Shown: positions 13,326 through 23,159 of the stretch, piece after piece
Numbering within the stretch: the stretch's first letter is position 1
Layout of the letters: the number at the start of each line of letters is the position of its first letter
NCBI RefSeq assembly: GCF_032062135.1
Contig: NC_092862.1
Location: forward strand, 99,546,713-99,610,712
Length of the DNA: 64,000 bases
DNA from: Pyxicephalus adspersus
Lineage: Eukaryota; Chordata; Amphibia; Anura; Pyxicephalidae
Direction: 5' to 3'
Made by a program: the position numbers and the translations under genes
Notes under the pieces: generated by a model
The model's database searches: none
Told to the model about the DNA's origin: nothing
The model's input: the letters and a program-made list of their open reading frames with translations, nothing else

Positions 13326-15302
13326 GCTCCAAAAAGTTTTTTTTTGTGTGCATACACCACATGGTATGATCAGATGACTAGGAGAGAAAAACCTTGGTGG
13401 GCCCCAGCAATCCAATTATCCGAACATGCAAAAATCATACTTTGTTTATGTATCTCAGAAATACATCTGTCTGATCTTGGCTACCCATTTGCTAGTCATC
13501 ATTTTATATGCTACAAATCATTGTTCTTTTCTTGCCAATTAAGGATTTGGAAAACATGCCACAATTATATATGTACGGTTTGAAGTTTGCTGTTCAAAGT
13601 AAACTATATATAATACCGGAATTCTTTGAGGTTTTTCGTTAAATTATATTGTGGGATTATGTAAATGGGATAATGTGTGCTACCACTTGCCTTTGATATG
13701 CTTTGCTTTATATATTCAAAAGATTAAGGCCACCCTCTGTGCAGTAAGAAAGTAGTTTTATACACTAGCAGGAAGCCTTGAGAAAATTCCTTAAAGGTAA
13801 CACAGGTCAGCAAGATACACAACATAGAAGAGATACTGGTAGGGGGTTGATCATTTAGTATTGATTCTTATCAGGTGCAACTGTTGATTAGTACTGGAAA
13901 TTGAAAATAGAATTTAGTAGCACATACCAAACACTTTTAAATAATTTAGACTATTTTCCAGAATGTAGCTCAACAACATGTTCTTACATTTTTTAAACAT
14001 TTGTCAAAATTTTTTTAATCCGAGATGGAGGCTGTAAAAATACATTGTAAATTTTAGCTGTAGATCTCTTTTAATAAAAAATATTCCTGGTAAGAAAAGG
14101 CATAGCACAACTTTTGTACAGTACCTTCAGTAAAATATATTCCTGATAACTGTTTTTGCTCTACCTACACTGTAAAATACTTAAGTTAAAGTATTTGATT
14201 TTTAAATTGAACAGGATATGGTAAAAATGTATTGTATATTATTTCCTCAGGTTTCTTCCCTTATTTTTTTTTGTAAATATTCAGCAACAGGTGAAAGAAA
14301 GAAATACCCTCAAAAATGTTTCATCAAGTTGTTATTAGGTACTTCCTCCCTAGATTATATATATATATTTTTTTTTTTTAAATTATCTGCATATAGGCTG
14401 TATGGAAGTTTTGGTAATACCAAGGAAATGTTTTTGCTTTTGTGTCATTTTATCCCAATAGGCACTCTTATTAATTACATTTTAGATGAATAGAAATACA
14501 TGTACTTTATGAAATGATAACAATTTATAATATGAATATTTGTTTGATATTCTTTGGTAACTAAAAAGTTATTCTTTGGTAACGTTCTACATTATTTAGT
14601 TTAAAGTAAAAATAACATTATATCCAGCTAAGTACAAAAACATGGCAGAGCAAAGTTACTTTTTTATATTTCTTTAGTGTCCTGCCAGCACATAAAGACT
14701 TTAGGGCACAGTGGATAAAGAAAGCCAAGAAGTAGCATAGTGTCCACTGTTTTTTGTGAATATAATGTATTTTATTTTATCCAGAGCAGCCTGGATAGAA
14801 ATAGAAAGGGGATACATTTGGATATTGTTTAGACTGCAAACTTTAGGAAATACTGTTTTGTGCCTGTTAAAACATTACCATAGCAAAATCCTCTTTTTTT
14901 GGTAGATTTAATAGGTTTTAGAAAGGCAGCTATGTTCAGATGGATAAGGTTTCATTCTCCTACTCATCTTGGTCACCAAAAAAGACTTTGTGCTTGGAAA
15001 CTATTAGACTTCATTAAAAGTCTTAAATGTAATGTAATGTAAAATGTTAAATGTAATGTAATTTGTAATCAAGTAAGACACATGACAACCGCTTGAAAAA
15101 AGCCAAAAAATTATCAGTTACTTTATCACCCCTGCGGGGAAGTCCAGAAATCACCAGGTACCCAAGGAATGCTGCATATTTTAAAAGATACCTAATAAAA
15201 GTATACATTTGGCCAATCCAATAATGTCCTTTTGGTATATTTTTTCTTTGACAATAAAATGTGTTGCACTTTATTTAAATTCTTTAGTTTACCAGATTAC
15301 AA
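13326..15302. other. Intron 2, 3' portion, nothing recognised
   Basis: AT-rich. It holds a short imperfect duplication (ttattctttggtaac twice within 14547-14583) and aatgtaatgt repeats at 15029-15062. No other exon-like frame flanked by splice signals was found. Confidence 0.55.
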
Positions 15303-15328
15303 TACTAATTTGATTTTCAATTCAACAG
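15303..15328 (+). promoter_or_regulatory. 3' splice acceptor region with branch-point candidate
   Basis: A TACTAAT heptamer at 15303-15309, with branch A at about 15308, lies 21 nt before the exon and is close to the strong branch-point consensus. The following tract is only moderately pyrimidine-rich (tgattttcaattcaac) and ends in the AG at 15327-15328. The weak polypyrimidine tract may be offset by the good branch point. The assignment follows from the reading frame and from where homology to Caspr2 begins. Confidence 0.8.
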
Positions 15329-15522
15329 GTGGTGGTGGTTGGTCACCCTTGGACAGTGATCATTATCAGTGGTTGCAGGTTGATTTTGGAGGCCGGAAAC
15401 AGATCCGTGCGATTGCTACTCAAGGGAGGTATAGCAGTTCTGACTGGGTGTCTCAGTACCGCCTGCTATATAGTGACACCGGAAGAAACTGGAAACCGTA
15501 TCATCAAGATGGGAACATTTGG
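15329..15522 (+). CDS. CNTNAP2: Internal coding exon of contactin-associated protein-like 2 (Caspr2), F5/8 type C domain; probably exon 3
   Basis: The exon is 194 bp: two bases completing a split codon, then 64 codons ending exactly on a codon boundary. The peptide begins [20 protein letters not shown], continues through [13 protein letters not shown], and ends with [18 protein letters not shown]. This is the middle of the N-terminal discoidin (F5/8 type C) domain of the neurexin-superfamily adhesion protein Caspr2. Caspr2 is a single-pass axonal membrane protein that pairs with contactin-2 and clusters Kv1 channels at juxtaparanodes. From memory, [12 protein letters not shown] and [18 protein letters not shown] fit CNTNAP2 much better than CNTNAP4 or CNTNAP5, which read nearer SNKYQWLQIDLG. 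The length and phase (enters after codon base 1, leaves after base 3) fit my recollection of human exon 3 (c.209-402). No frameshift or stop is present. The discoidin disulfide cysteines lie in other exons, outside this window. Confidence 0.93.
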
Positions 15523-15528
15523 GTAAGT
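15520..15528 (+). promoter_or_regulatory. 5' splice donor TGG|GTAAGT
   Basis: The exon's last codon TGG (15520-15522) is followed directly by GTAAGT, a full match to the U1 snRNA-complementary donor consensus from +1 to +6. Translation past this point leaves Caspr2-like sequence at once and soon meets a stop, which confirms the boundary. Confidence 0.92.
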
Positions 15529-16790
15529 TATAGGTTTTTTCTTCTAATTGTTTAATATAAACTTTTGGTTTATTGCTGGGGCTGAGAGCTGGGTATAGAA
15601 GATGTGGTTTCTTCCTCAGTTCATAATACAGCAATGGGTGCATGAACAGCTTATTGATGGAGCTGAGAACTGTCAGATATGTGGAATGCTGAAGCCATTA
15701 CTAATTGTAAACTTTTAGAAAGTTATTATCTGTCTATAAAAAAATCTGTTGTAAAATTCACCTTCACAAAGTTATATCTGATTACCAAAAAAATTGAACA
15801 TAATCAAATGTCTAGTGTTTTCATGGGTAGACCTATTTTCAGGATATGGGTTTTTACAGATACCATTTTTTTTATAAAATGTGACAGATATTCCAAATAA
15901 ATATAGAAGGTCATTTAATACCAGCAAGGACATTTTATTAACAAGATGGATGTTCTGTAATAAATGACTGGGTCTGAAAACGGACTACTTAGTGCAGTTA
16001 TATATTAAGACAGATTAGTGAAATATATTAAGCTTTTTATCATAAAGCCAGAACCCATTTATGCACTACTTTTCTGATTGTTGATGAGCAAGATTAATTA
16101 AACTTCAGTTTGTGTTGATTGCAAAAGTCCATTAGGTGAACAAATTAAATTGCTATGGTTCAGTGAAAGAATAGGCATTATGTCAAATAGAAAGTAGAGG
16201 CTTCTTGTATGACTTGGTCAGCTTAATGTGAATGTGGTTCGTAGAAGTATTTGATGCTGATTTATCATTTATTGAAAGCCAGCACAATAAATTTGGTTTA
16301 TTCAAGTAAATCATGCACAAGACCTTTTATTACAAGATTTTAGTGTACCTACACAAGAAAATTATTCTCAATAGTCATGTATGAACAAAAAATTACTGAG
16401 GCATAATAAAGCATATGCTTCAAGGTCAGCAGAGAAGCTTTTATATGATTATTTGAAGATGGCCACAAGCACAAACTATCCACTGAACCAATAAAGCAAC
16501 ATTTTTGTAGATTGTATATTAAGTAACACATGGGTTTAGGTAAACTAGCATATTGCACCAGTATGCCAATAGTAAGTGTTGCAGCTTAATGTTGATTATT
16601 GTTATTGCTACTAGACCTGATTGTGCTGTAACTGTTTTTTTATCAAGATAGAGTTTCTTAATACCTAGTTACCTACAGTATGTCATACCTAAATAGGTAA
16701 ACATATTTTATTAGATGTAGACAAGGGAAAGAAAAAGTAATTCTATCAAAAATGCTGCTTCTTCCTTTTTGAGCTCTCCTAAGGCTGGGT
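15523..16790. other. Intron 3, 5' portion, nothing recognised
   Basis: AT-rich intron start. Short open frames such as 15679-15900 show no homology I can name. Confidence 0.55.
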
Positions 16791-17187
16791 TAATTACAAG
16801 ACATGCAAGGTATGTGTAAGGCCCTGGTCCAGCAACAGTACTCAACAGACACCAGTACCTCAATCTAATGCCACACTCTTCACCTATAGCAAGCTCCCGC
16901 TCAGCCTCGGGAGACTGGTTGCATTTCCCAACACATGGTTGCCCCCAGGACTTAGTGTGCAAGGGATGGTGCCTGGGGGAAGGGCTGGCAGTGGACTAGG
17001 AGCCCGCAGATAAAGTTGTACCAAGATTTCAACAGAGACAAGCCTAGAATACAGAGCCAGAGGTCATACACAGATAATCCATTCACCAGACCAGGTACAT
17101 AAGGCACAGGCAAAAAACAGGCAAGACACAGACAAGGTCAGCACCAGTAAATCAGATGAATAAACAACAGCAGCAAGTCAGTCTAGC
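16791..17187. repeat. Older unclassified interspersed repeat, left part
   Basis: A GC-richer block (ggccctggtccagcaacag, cccgctcagcctcgggagac, A/C-rich acacagacaaggtcagcacc). It appears to resume at 18524 after the TTAA insertion (ggcacttgtgactgggaggagag). The flanks therefore look like one repeat split by a later element. No family could be assigned. Confidence 0.4.
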
Positions 17188-17300
17188 TTAACCCCCCAAC
17201 CGCTAAACCCGTAATTTCTCGCACTAAATATTTTTGCTCTTTTGGATAACCCCGTATTTTTTCGCCTACACTAAAATCCCCACTTACCTGGTCCCGCTGT

Positions 17301-17371
17301 GCTAATCCAGCGTCGGTTCCGTGTTCCAGCGTCGGGTCCATGTTCCAGCGTCGTCCTCCAGCGTCGGGTGT
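17301..17371. repeat. Short 'ttccagcgtcgg' tandem repeat
   Basis: About four imperfect units containing ccagcgtcgg (atccagcgtcggttccgtg, ttccagcgtcgggtccatg, ttccagcgtcgtcc, tccagcgtcgggtgtcc), with spacing of 15-19 bp, within the left half of the TTAA element. Confidence 0.75.
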
Positions 17372-17389
17372 CCCTCTCCTTAAAAGAAA

Positions 17390-17447
17390 AAGCCGGCCGG
17401 CTTAGAGGAGAAAGCCAGCTGGCTTTCTTTTCTAAGCCAGCCGGCTT
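17390..17447. repeat. Hairpin with nested 20-bp perfect palindrome
   Basis: The outer arms AAGCCGGCCGGCTTAGA (17390-17406) and TCTAAGCCAGCCGGCTT (17431-17447) pair with one mismatch. Between them, AGAAAGCCAGCTGGCTTTCT (17409-17428) is a perfect palindrome. The left arm itself contains AAGCCGGCCGGCTT, also palindromic. Confidence 0.85.
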
Positions 17448-17835
17448 CCTCTCCCTCCTCTCCCTGTCCCTATCCCTGTGCCTGTCACTGTCCAGCGTCC
17501 ATCGCTGGACAAAAAAAAAAAAATACTCACCTTCTCCCTCCGCTCCTCCGGACACGTCTGTCCTCTTCGGTGTCCAGCCGGCGAGTGCAGAGACAATCAC
17601 CGGGGTTTCCCGGTGACGTCGCTGCGTGCGTCGGCGCGGGAGGGAGGCGGGGCGGCAAATTCAAAATTTTGCATTGAGTTCCTTTGTATTGAACTCAATA
17701 CAAAAAAGCTGTATTGAGTTCAATACAAAGAAATCCTTATATAATATATATATAATTGTATTATATATATATTATATAAGCTACTATACATTACATTTTA
17801 CACTTTTTTTTTTTAACTTTTTTTAGTTTTTTTTA

Positions 17836-17840
<5 letters not shown>

Positions 17841-17876
<36 letters not shown>

Positions 17877-17880
17877 AAAT
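17841..17880. repeat. Poly-T / poly-A run
   Basis: About 29 T, then A residues, inside the TTAA element. A low-complexity tract prone to length error. Confidence 0.85.
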
Positions 17881-18523
17881 TTAATTATTAAATTTATAAA
17901 ATTTTGGACATATTTTGGTGAGTTATGCGGTAATTCGGTGAATTAGAGCCTACAATCCAAAATAAATTTCCATGCAAAAAATGTAACACTTTTTGCATGG
18001 AAGTTTGGAAAGAATTAGAATACCCGGCATTTGCGTACGCGTCCCTCGGCGATTCCTGGTGATGCGCGTGCGTGCGCCCGTCGATGAGGGTCGTAGCGGA
18101 AAATTCAAATTTTTTGTATTGGATTTAATACAAAGTCCTGTATCCAATCCAATACAAAATAATAGAAAATATATTTATGTGGTTTTGTCTATAGGTATGT
18201 GACGGACACTAGGGAGGTGTTTTAGAAAAATATATTACTATACATTATACCGAATTATCGCATTTTCAGTATTTTTCATTTATTTATGTGTTCTTGTTTA
18301 AGCTGATTTTTGTGTTTTTCCTTTAATTTTATTAAAAGTTTTTTTTTTTTTTTTACATGATTGTGTGTTTCAAACATTTTTTATATTCATGATATCTACT
18401 AGAACCCTATTCGGACATATTTCTGTAAGTTACAGGTCTACAATTTAAAAAAAAAATTTCATGAAAACCTGTGACGCTTTTGGAACAGAAATCTAGAAAT
18501 CAGTGTAACGCTCAGGTGGTTAA

Positions 18524-20954
18524 TGCTACAACAGGCACTTGTGACTGGGAGGAGAGAGGGGATAAAGTCCCACCAACCAATTAGCAGGAAATAATCATCC
18601 TCTAAAATTTCCTTCAGCTGTGCACAGCCTCAGAGTGTGTGCTAGGGATGCTGATAAAATATATCAAGTTGCCCGGCTAAAGGAAAGCAGGGGATGCTGC
18701 TATTTCTTTATTCTCTTTGCTGCTGCGAGTGACATTGCCGGACAAAATAGGATATGTGAGATACTGCGGTGGGGCACAGCACAGAATCGCCATCCCGAAA
18801 AGCGTTTTCTAACAGTATGTGCCTAAATGTGTCCATAAAAAATGAAAACCTTTTAGTACAAGGGCCAAACAACCTTGTAAAAGACAAAACGATGTATGCC
18901 CCTTAAGTGTGTTAATAGAAATTCCCTGTATTCCACAAACTATATACTGTGTGTACGTCCTGTTAAACTGCCCTTCTATACCCAAGGAAAAAATGCAGTA
19001 CAAATATCTTTATGTGTGTACCTTCCTTGTGTAAAGTGGGAACAGGTGTCAACTTGGTAGTGACAACACTCATGGAACAATAAAAGTAGCAAGCAGAACG
19101 AGAAGGCAAGAATAAACTCTGGTACATCTTTCAATCCAGATAGAACCCCTAAACTTAAAAGAGATATTCAGTTCCAGAGAATAAAATCAGGGCCTCAGTA
19201 AAAACACAATGAGTGGCCTTTGGCTGGCCTCAATAACAGCAGGAGGTGTTTCCAATTCCACTCATTGCTGTCATCTTTGGCTTATTACCTACAGCAGGAG
19301 GGTATGCAAAGATTCCAATTATCAGAGGAATTGCCCAAAAAATCTCTCTGTGCCATTCTTCTATATAAAAGTCTAAGCTATAAGAGGAAAAGCTTATATC
19401 TTCCCACCCGTTGCTCCTTTTTAGATATTTGCCTATCTTTGACCCACCTTAAACTAATCACCTTACCTGCACAGGAACTGAGTAGTTCCTAAAACTTGTT
19501 TTTTCTATGTTTTATTGCTGACTTTAAGCTGAGCAATCCACAACACAAGCAGAAATTCTAAGCAGATGTTTAAGCAAGTGAGTTTTCAGACAGTTCAACA
19601 AAAATAAAACAGCAAAAGTCTACCACACACGGCAAGCAGAAAAGGCCATCTAATGTAAAAGCCACCTTTGTAGTAAACAATGGAGTGACACAGAGAAGAG
19701 GTATTTAGAAAGATCTGATGCATAGACTCATACACTACAATAGTACATTTTCTAAAGTGCAGACAGTTGTCGAACCACCAATTTTTACTTGTATAGCAAC
19801 AAATAGGTGAGCTACACTTAACATAATATCTGTTCTGGGCTACACTGTAACAATACAAATGGAAGCTTACATAATTGTATAAAAAAACTCCTAACTAGTG
19901 GAACATACCTGTAAAAAAAAGATTATTTGTCTTGAGATGACACTGCAAAAAATGCACATATCTTCTTTATACAAAACTATAAAATAAAAAAACGAAATCT
20001 GTCTATACAGAAAATATATAAAAATTATTAACCAGAAGTTTATACATCATGTATTCTAATTACTTTCATACCATTATAATTACTTTCATATCATACCCTT
20101 ATTTCAGTAAATTATATTTACCTTGGTACTTATCCTACTGGATCATATCTTAAATAAATGTAAGAAATATCTTCTGTATGTGGTTTGTAAGAGTAAGAGT
20201 AGAACTGAAGGGTTGTGTATTTTGTTAGAAATATTGTTGCCAAGGCAAAGTATAATTTTTCATGTTAATTTCCATTGTAAATTTGGCAGACTACAAACAA
20301 GACACAATAGCATGGAAAACTGGTACATTCCAAGCTTTCATTTACACATCCATTACATAAACTGCTTTCCATTGAGTTTGGTCGACAATTACATTCATCT
20401 TGTTGTTTAAAGGAAAATGTATTGGATCCAACATAATAGCCAAGCTTGGTTCTATTTTTATACTACAGGTTGCTGTTTTAAATAATTTCAACAGATCCTG
20501 TTCCCTGTTGGAAAGGTGGTTGATCTTTTTCAATGTCAAATAGATGACTTTGTAGCCATCCTGCAAATATACTATAATAAATGTATGGTGTTACCATTGT
20601 TTTAAGTCATCTTTCTAAAATGTATATCAATTAAATGCGATCTTTACAGGTAGAAATGTAACAATGATGTCTACAAAGAATACTTACATAGGTTCTTATG
20701 GTGCTCTAGCAGTACGCTAGGGAGGCCCTATTAGGCCTTACAGTGATTGCTGTACACATTACTGGTATTTTGCTATAAAGGCACAGGTTAGCTTTATTAT
20801 AGATAGACTTCAGTATGTATTAGCCAGTCATATTTAACTATTCATAACATACCTTTACAATAGTTAGCTTATGAAATGCTAGAAGTTTTTCATGACACGG
20901 GAAAACTCTACACCACTGTGCAACCTATAGAGGGTGTTAGATAGCAGAGTGGCT
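18524..20954. other. Intron 3; probable right part of the older repeat, then nothing recognised
   Basis: 18524 to about 18760 is GC-richer and may continue the repeat interrupted at 17188. Beyond that the DNA is AT-rich, with an aattactttcata duplication near 20057-20090. No gene seen. Confidence 0.5.
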
Positions 20955-21174
20955 CAGTGAGTCTGATTTATTAAAGCTCTTCAAGACTGGTGACGATAGA
21001 CTGTCATGGCAGAACTTGAGTGATTCAGCAAACCTGGAACGGATTGGAAACATTTGGTGACTAATAGCAAATGATTTTTAAGAAATACGTTCCAAGTTTG
21101 CTTGATCACCCAGGTTCTCCCATGATAGACTATCTTCACCAGTTTTGCAGAGCTTTAATAAATAAGGCCCACTG
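20955..21174. repeat. Foldback MITE, copy 1 (CAGTG-gcctgatttattaaagct ends)
   Basis: It begins CAGTGAGTCTGATTTATTAA and ends with the inverse, TTAATAAATAAGGCCCACTG. Long imperfect arms include actggtga-gatagac / gatagactatcttcaccagt. Related copies are at 41339-41565 and 47351-47482. Interior words shared with the second copy include gcaaatgattt and tccaagtttgc. Non-coding DNA transposon derivative; superfamily not assigned. Confidence 0.75.
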
Positions 21175-21363
21175 TGTTTTACATGTTTTACAAAGCAAAT
21201 TTACTACCATTATGGCCTGACAAAACAATATTTGCATAAAAATTTTCCACTGATTTTCTACGGCACTATATATAATAACTTGCGCTGAGAGATGGCGAAT
21301 AAACCCTTATCACAGACGTCTTTATAGCACAATCTAATTCTAATCAGGCTGCAAAAAATGGAA

Positions 21364-21418
21364 GACCCCCCCTCCCCACACACACACTCACACACTCACA
21401 CATACACACACACACAAC
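21364..21418. repeat. CA/AC microsatellite
   Basis: A C-rich start followed by an interrupted (CA)n tract with ctcaca variants. Confidence 0.9.
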
Positions 21419-22295
21419 TTCACTTGTGCCTTTTTCTTCGTTGAAATAAGAACTATCTGCACAAATACTGCTTTGAGTTTTGTTTGCTACCCATAATGAA
21501 CTCTCAACTCATGAACCATCTATGAACTACTGACTTGTGGGATGCTGTGTTTATATTACCAATTCCATATAAAAAACTAGGTAGTAGTGAACAGCTACGA
21601 GAGAGCCCCTGTGGTCTGAACATTCCTTGTGAGATACAGCTGATAATTCCAAAGCCTCTATGGGCATAATGGAGCACACTATGCAAGAATGCTATTTACA
21701 AAATGTTGTTTCATTGCCTTGCTCTATACCTTTACTAAGAATTTGTCAGTGTAGTGGAGTACCACTTTAAACAAAAGCCGACATGATGTTTGACAAGGGT
21801 GGCATCAAAAAAATTAAAACTGAAATTTTGTCTTGCCATTTTTTAAGCACATAATTTCAGTCTTATACTACTTTATAGGTTCCTTTGGAACCGTTTTAAA
21901 AATAGTTCTATTACGATGGGTTTTATAAGGCTGTCAAAAAAATATTATCTACTTTGTACTTTTTATCTATTCATTGGTAATTACTGTATGAAATGTATTG
22001 AGGAGCAGAGAACAGATTTGCTTTTACAAGTCTGGCTCTACAATTTCAAAATGTTAGACATAAATGGATATTCATAAGACTGGGATTCCCTGAGCTATGG
22101 AGTAGAAGAAAAAACTGCTGACTGTGCATAAGAACAGGTAGTGTATCAGTGTATTTAAATGGGACTTTTCTCCTTGATTAGAACACATTTTATGACATGC
22201 CATACATAGATAATTAGTTTAGGGACTTTGGTAGTTTAAAATCTCTTAAAAAATGTCCAGATGCGCATGTAGATTCACGCTGAACACTGGGTAGT

Positions 22296-22302
22296 GTATA
22301 TA

Positions 22303-22349
<47 letters not shown>

Positions 22350-22361
22350 TATATATATATG
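22296..22361. repeat. TA microsatellite
   Basis: (TA)n with one aaat interruption, immediately upstream of the GC-richer block that contains the hammerhead-like motif at 22564. Confidence 0.9.
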
Positions 22362-22561
22362 TACACCATACTTACTTGTAGAGGCTGCGGCTGCAGTCCT
22401 CTCCCTCCTGGCGCTCATCAACATATCCCAACTTCTATTTCATCAGGGTCCAGCCATTATATAGGAAATCCCATGGTCATATCTTTGGTGGAGCTCACCA
22501 ACTTTTACATGAACCATTGTAGCATGGAATAATATATTACACGTATTTGCAAACGTACGGT

Positions 22562-22602
22562 TACCCCTGAGAAGGCCAACATCGGGTGAAACACGTCGGG
22601 TA
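22562..22602 (+). other. Hammerhead-like motif A (core damaged)
   Basis: Layout: TACCC, CTGAGAA (22567-22573), a short stem, GAAA (22588-22591), CACG, TC (22596-22597), GGGTA. TACCC and GGGTA can form stem I (5 bp). The base in the G8 position is A, so cleavage would not be expected. ACACGT replaces the palindromic ACGCGT, consistent with CpG decay. Belongs to the dispersed set also found at 26113, 41683, 43375, 53016, 53552, 61059 and 61445. Confidence 0.5.
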
Positions 22603-23107
22603 CTACGGTTACACGTATGCAAACTGTTCATCCACCAGGTTGATACTGGACTGTTGGAGAATTTTATTGCCCGCTTACTTGATAAATACTAGCTGTGAAC
22701 TGTTTAGTGTCATCTTCATGGCCAGAAACATATTGACCTCTGTAATGCTTTTAGATTTATGGTTTGATTTGTATTGTGTTTTGAGAAAGCACCAAAAATA
22801 CAATACTGTTTGCCAAGAAAACCCCTCTGTTTGCCTTACATTTTATCCTATATGTTGAACTAGATAGCCAATGTAATGTAGGTTTTATTTTACTAACATT
22901 TCTGTAGTTTGTTGCAGTATGTAATTTTGGATAAACAATACGATTTTTGCCCAGTCAAACATTTTTCCTCAGTTTTCTATACTGTTAGAATAATAATTAC
23001 CCTCTCTGGTTATAAGGCGATATTCAGACTGGTGCCTGGAACATACAGTGAGGCTCCTGGTGTCTGCCACATTGAGGAAGCCATAATTAGACCACAACCT
23101 TACACTG

Positions 23108-23148
23108 CATCAGATAATGAAGACACTCTCTCTCTGTCTCTCTCTCTA
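23108..23148. repeat. TC microsatellite
   Basis: An interrupted (TC)n tract of ctctctctctgtctctctctc type. Confidence 0.9.
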
Positions 23149-23159
23149 ATGAAATGCTG

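Larger units (their letters stand above)
17188..18523. mobile_element. piggyBac-like TTAA-flanked compound MITE
   Basis: The element (17192-18519) sits between TTAA at 17188-17191 and 18520-18523. The left end is CCCCCCAACCGCTAAACCC; the right end, inverted, is CCACCTGAGCGTTAC, partly matching. The interior holds two related halves. Each has a GC/CpG-rich block, then a fold of cattgagttc/gaactcaatac type (17672-17730 and 18115-18160), then a T-run, then a ggacatatt / catgaaaa-type tail. The element therefore looks internally duplicated. Similar interior words recur at 35593-35660. No transposase is encoded; the open frames here arise from pyrimidine-rich repeats. Confidence 0.7.

Noticed and set aside
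15232..15555. Extended open frame around the CNTNAP2 exon as the exon boundary
   Set aside because: Residues outside 15329-15522 do not resemble Caspr2. AG and GTAAGT signals set tighter limits that agree with the expected phase.
17271..17616. Overlapping ~105-codon frames on both strands
   Set aside because: They come from pyrimidine-rich repeats and the hairpin within a non-coding TTAA element.
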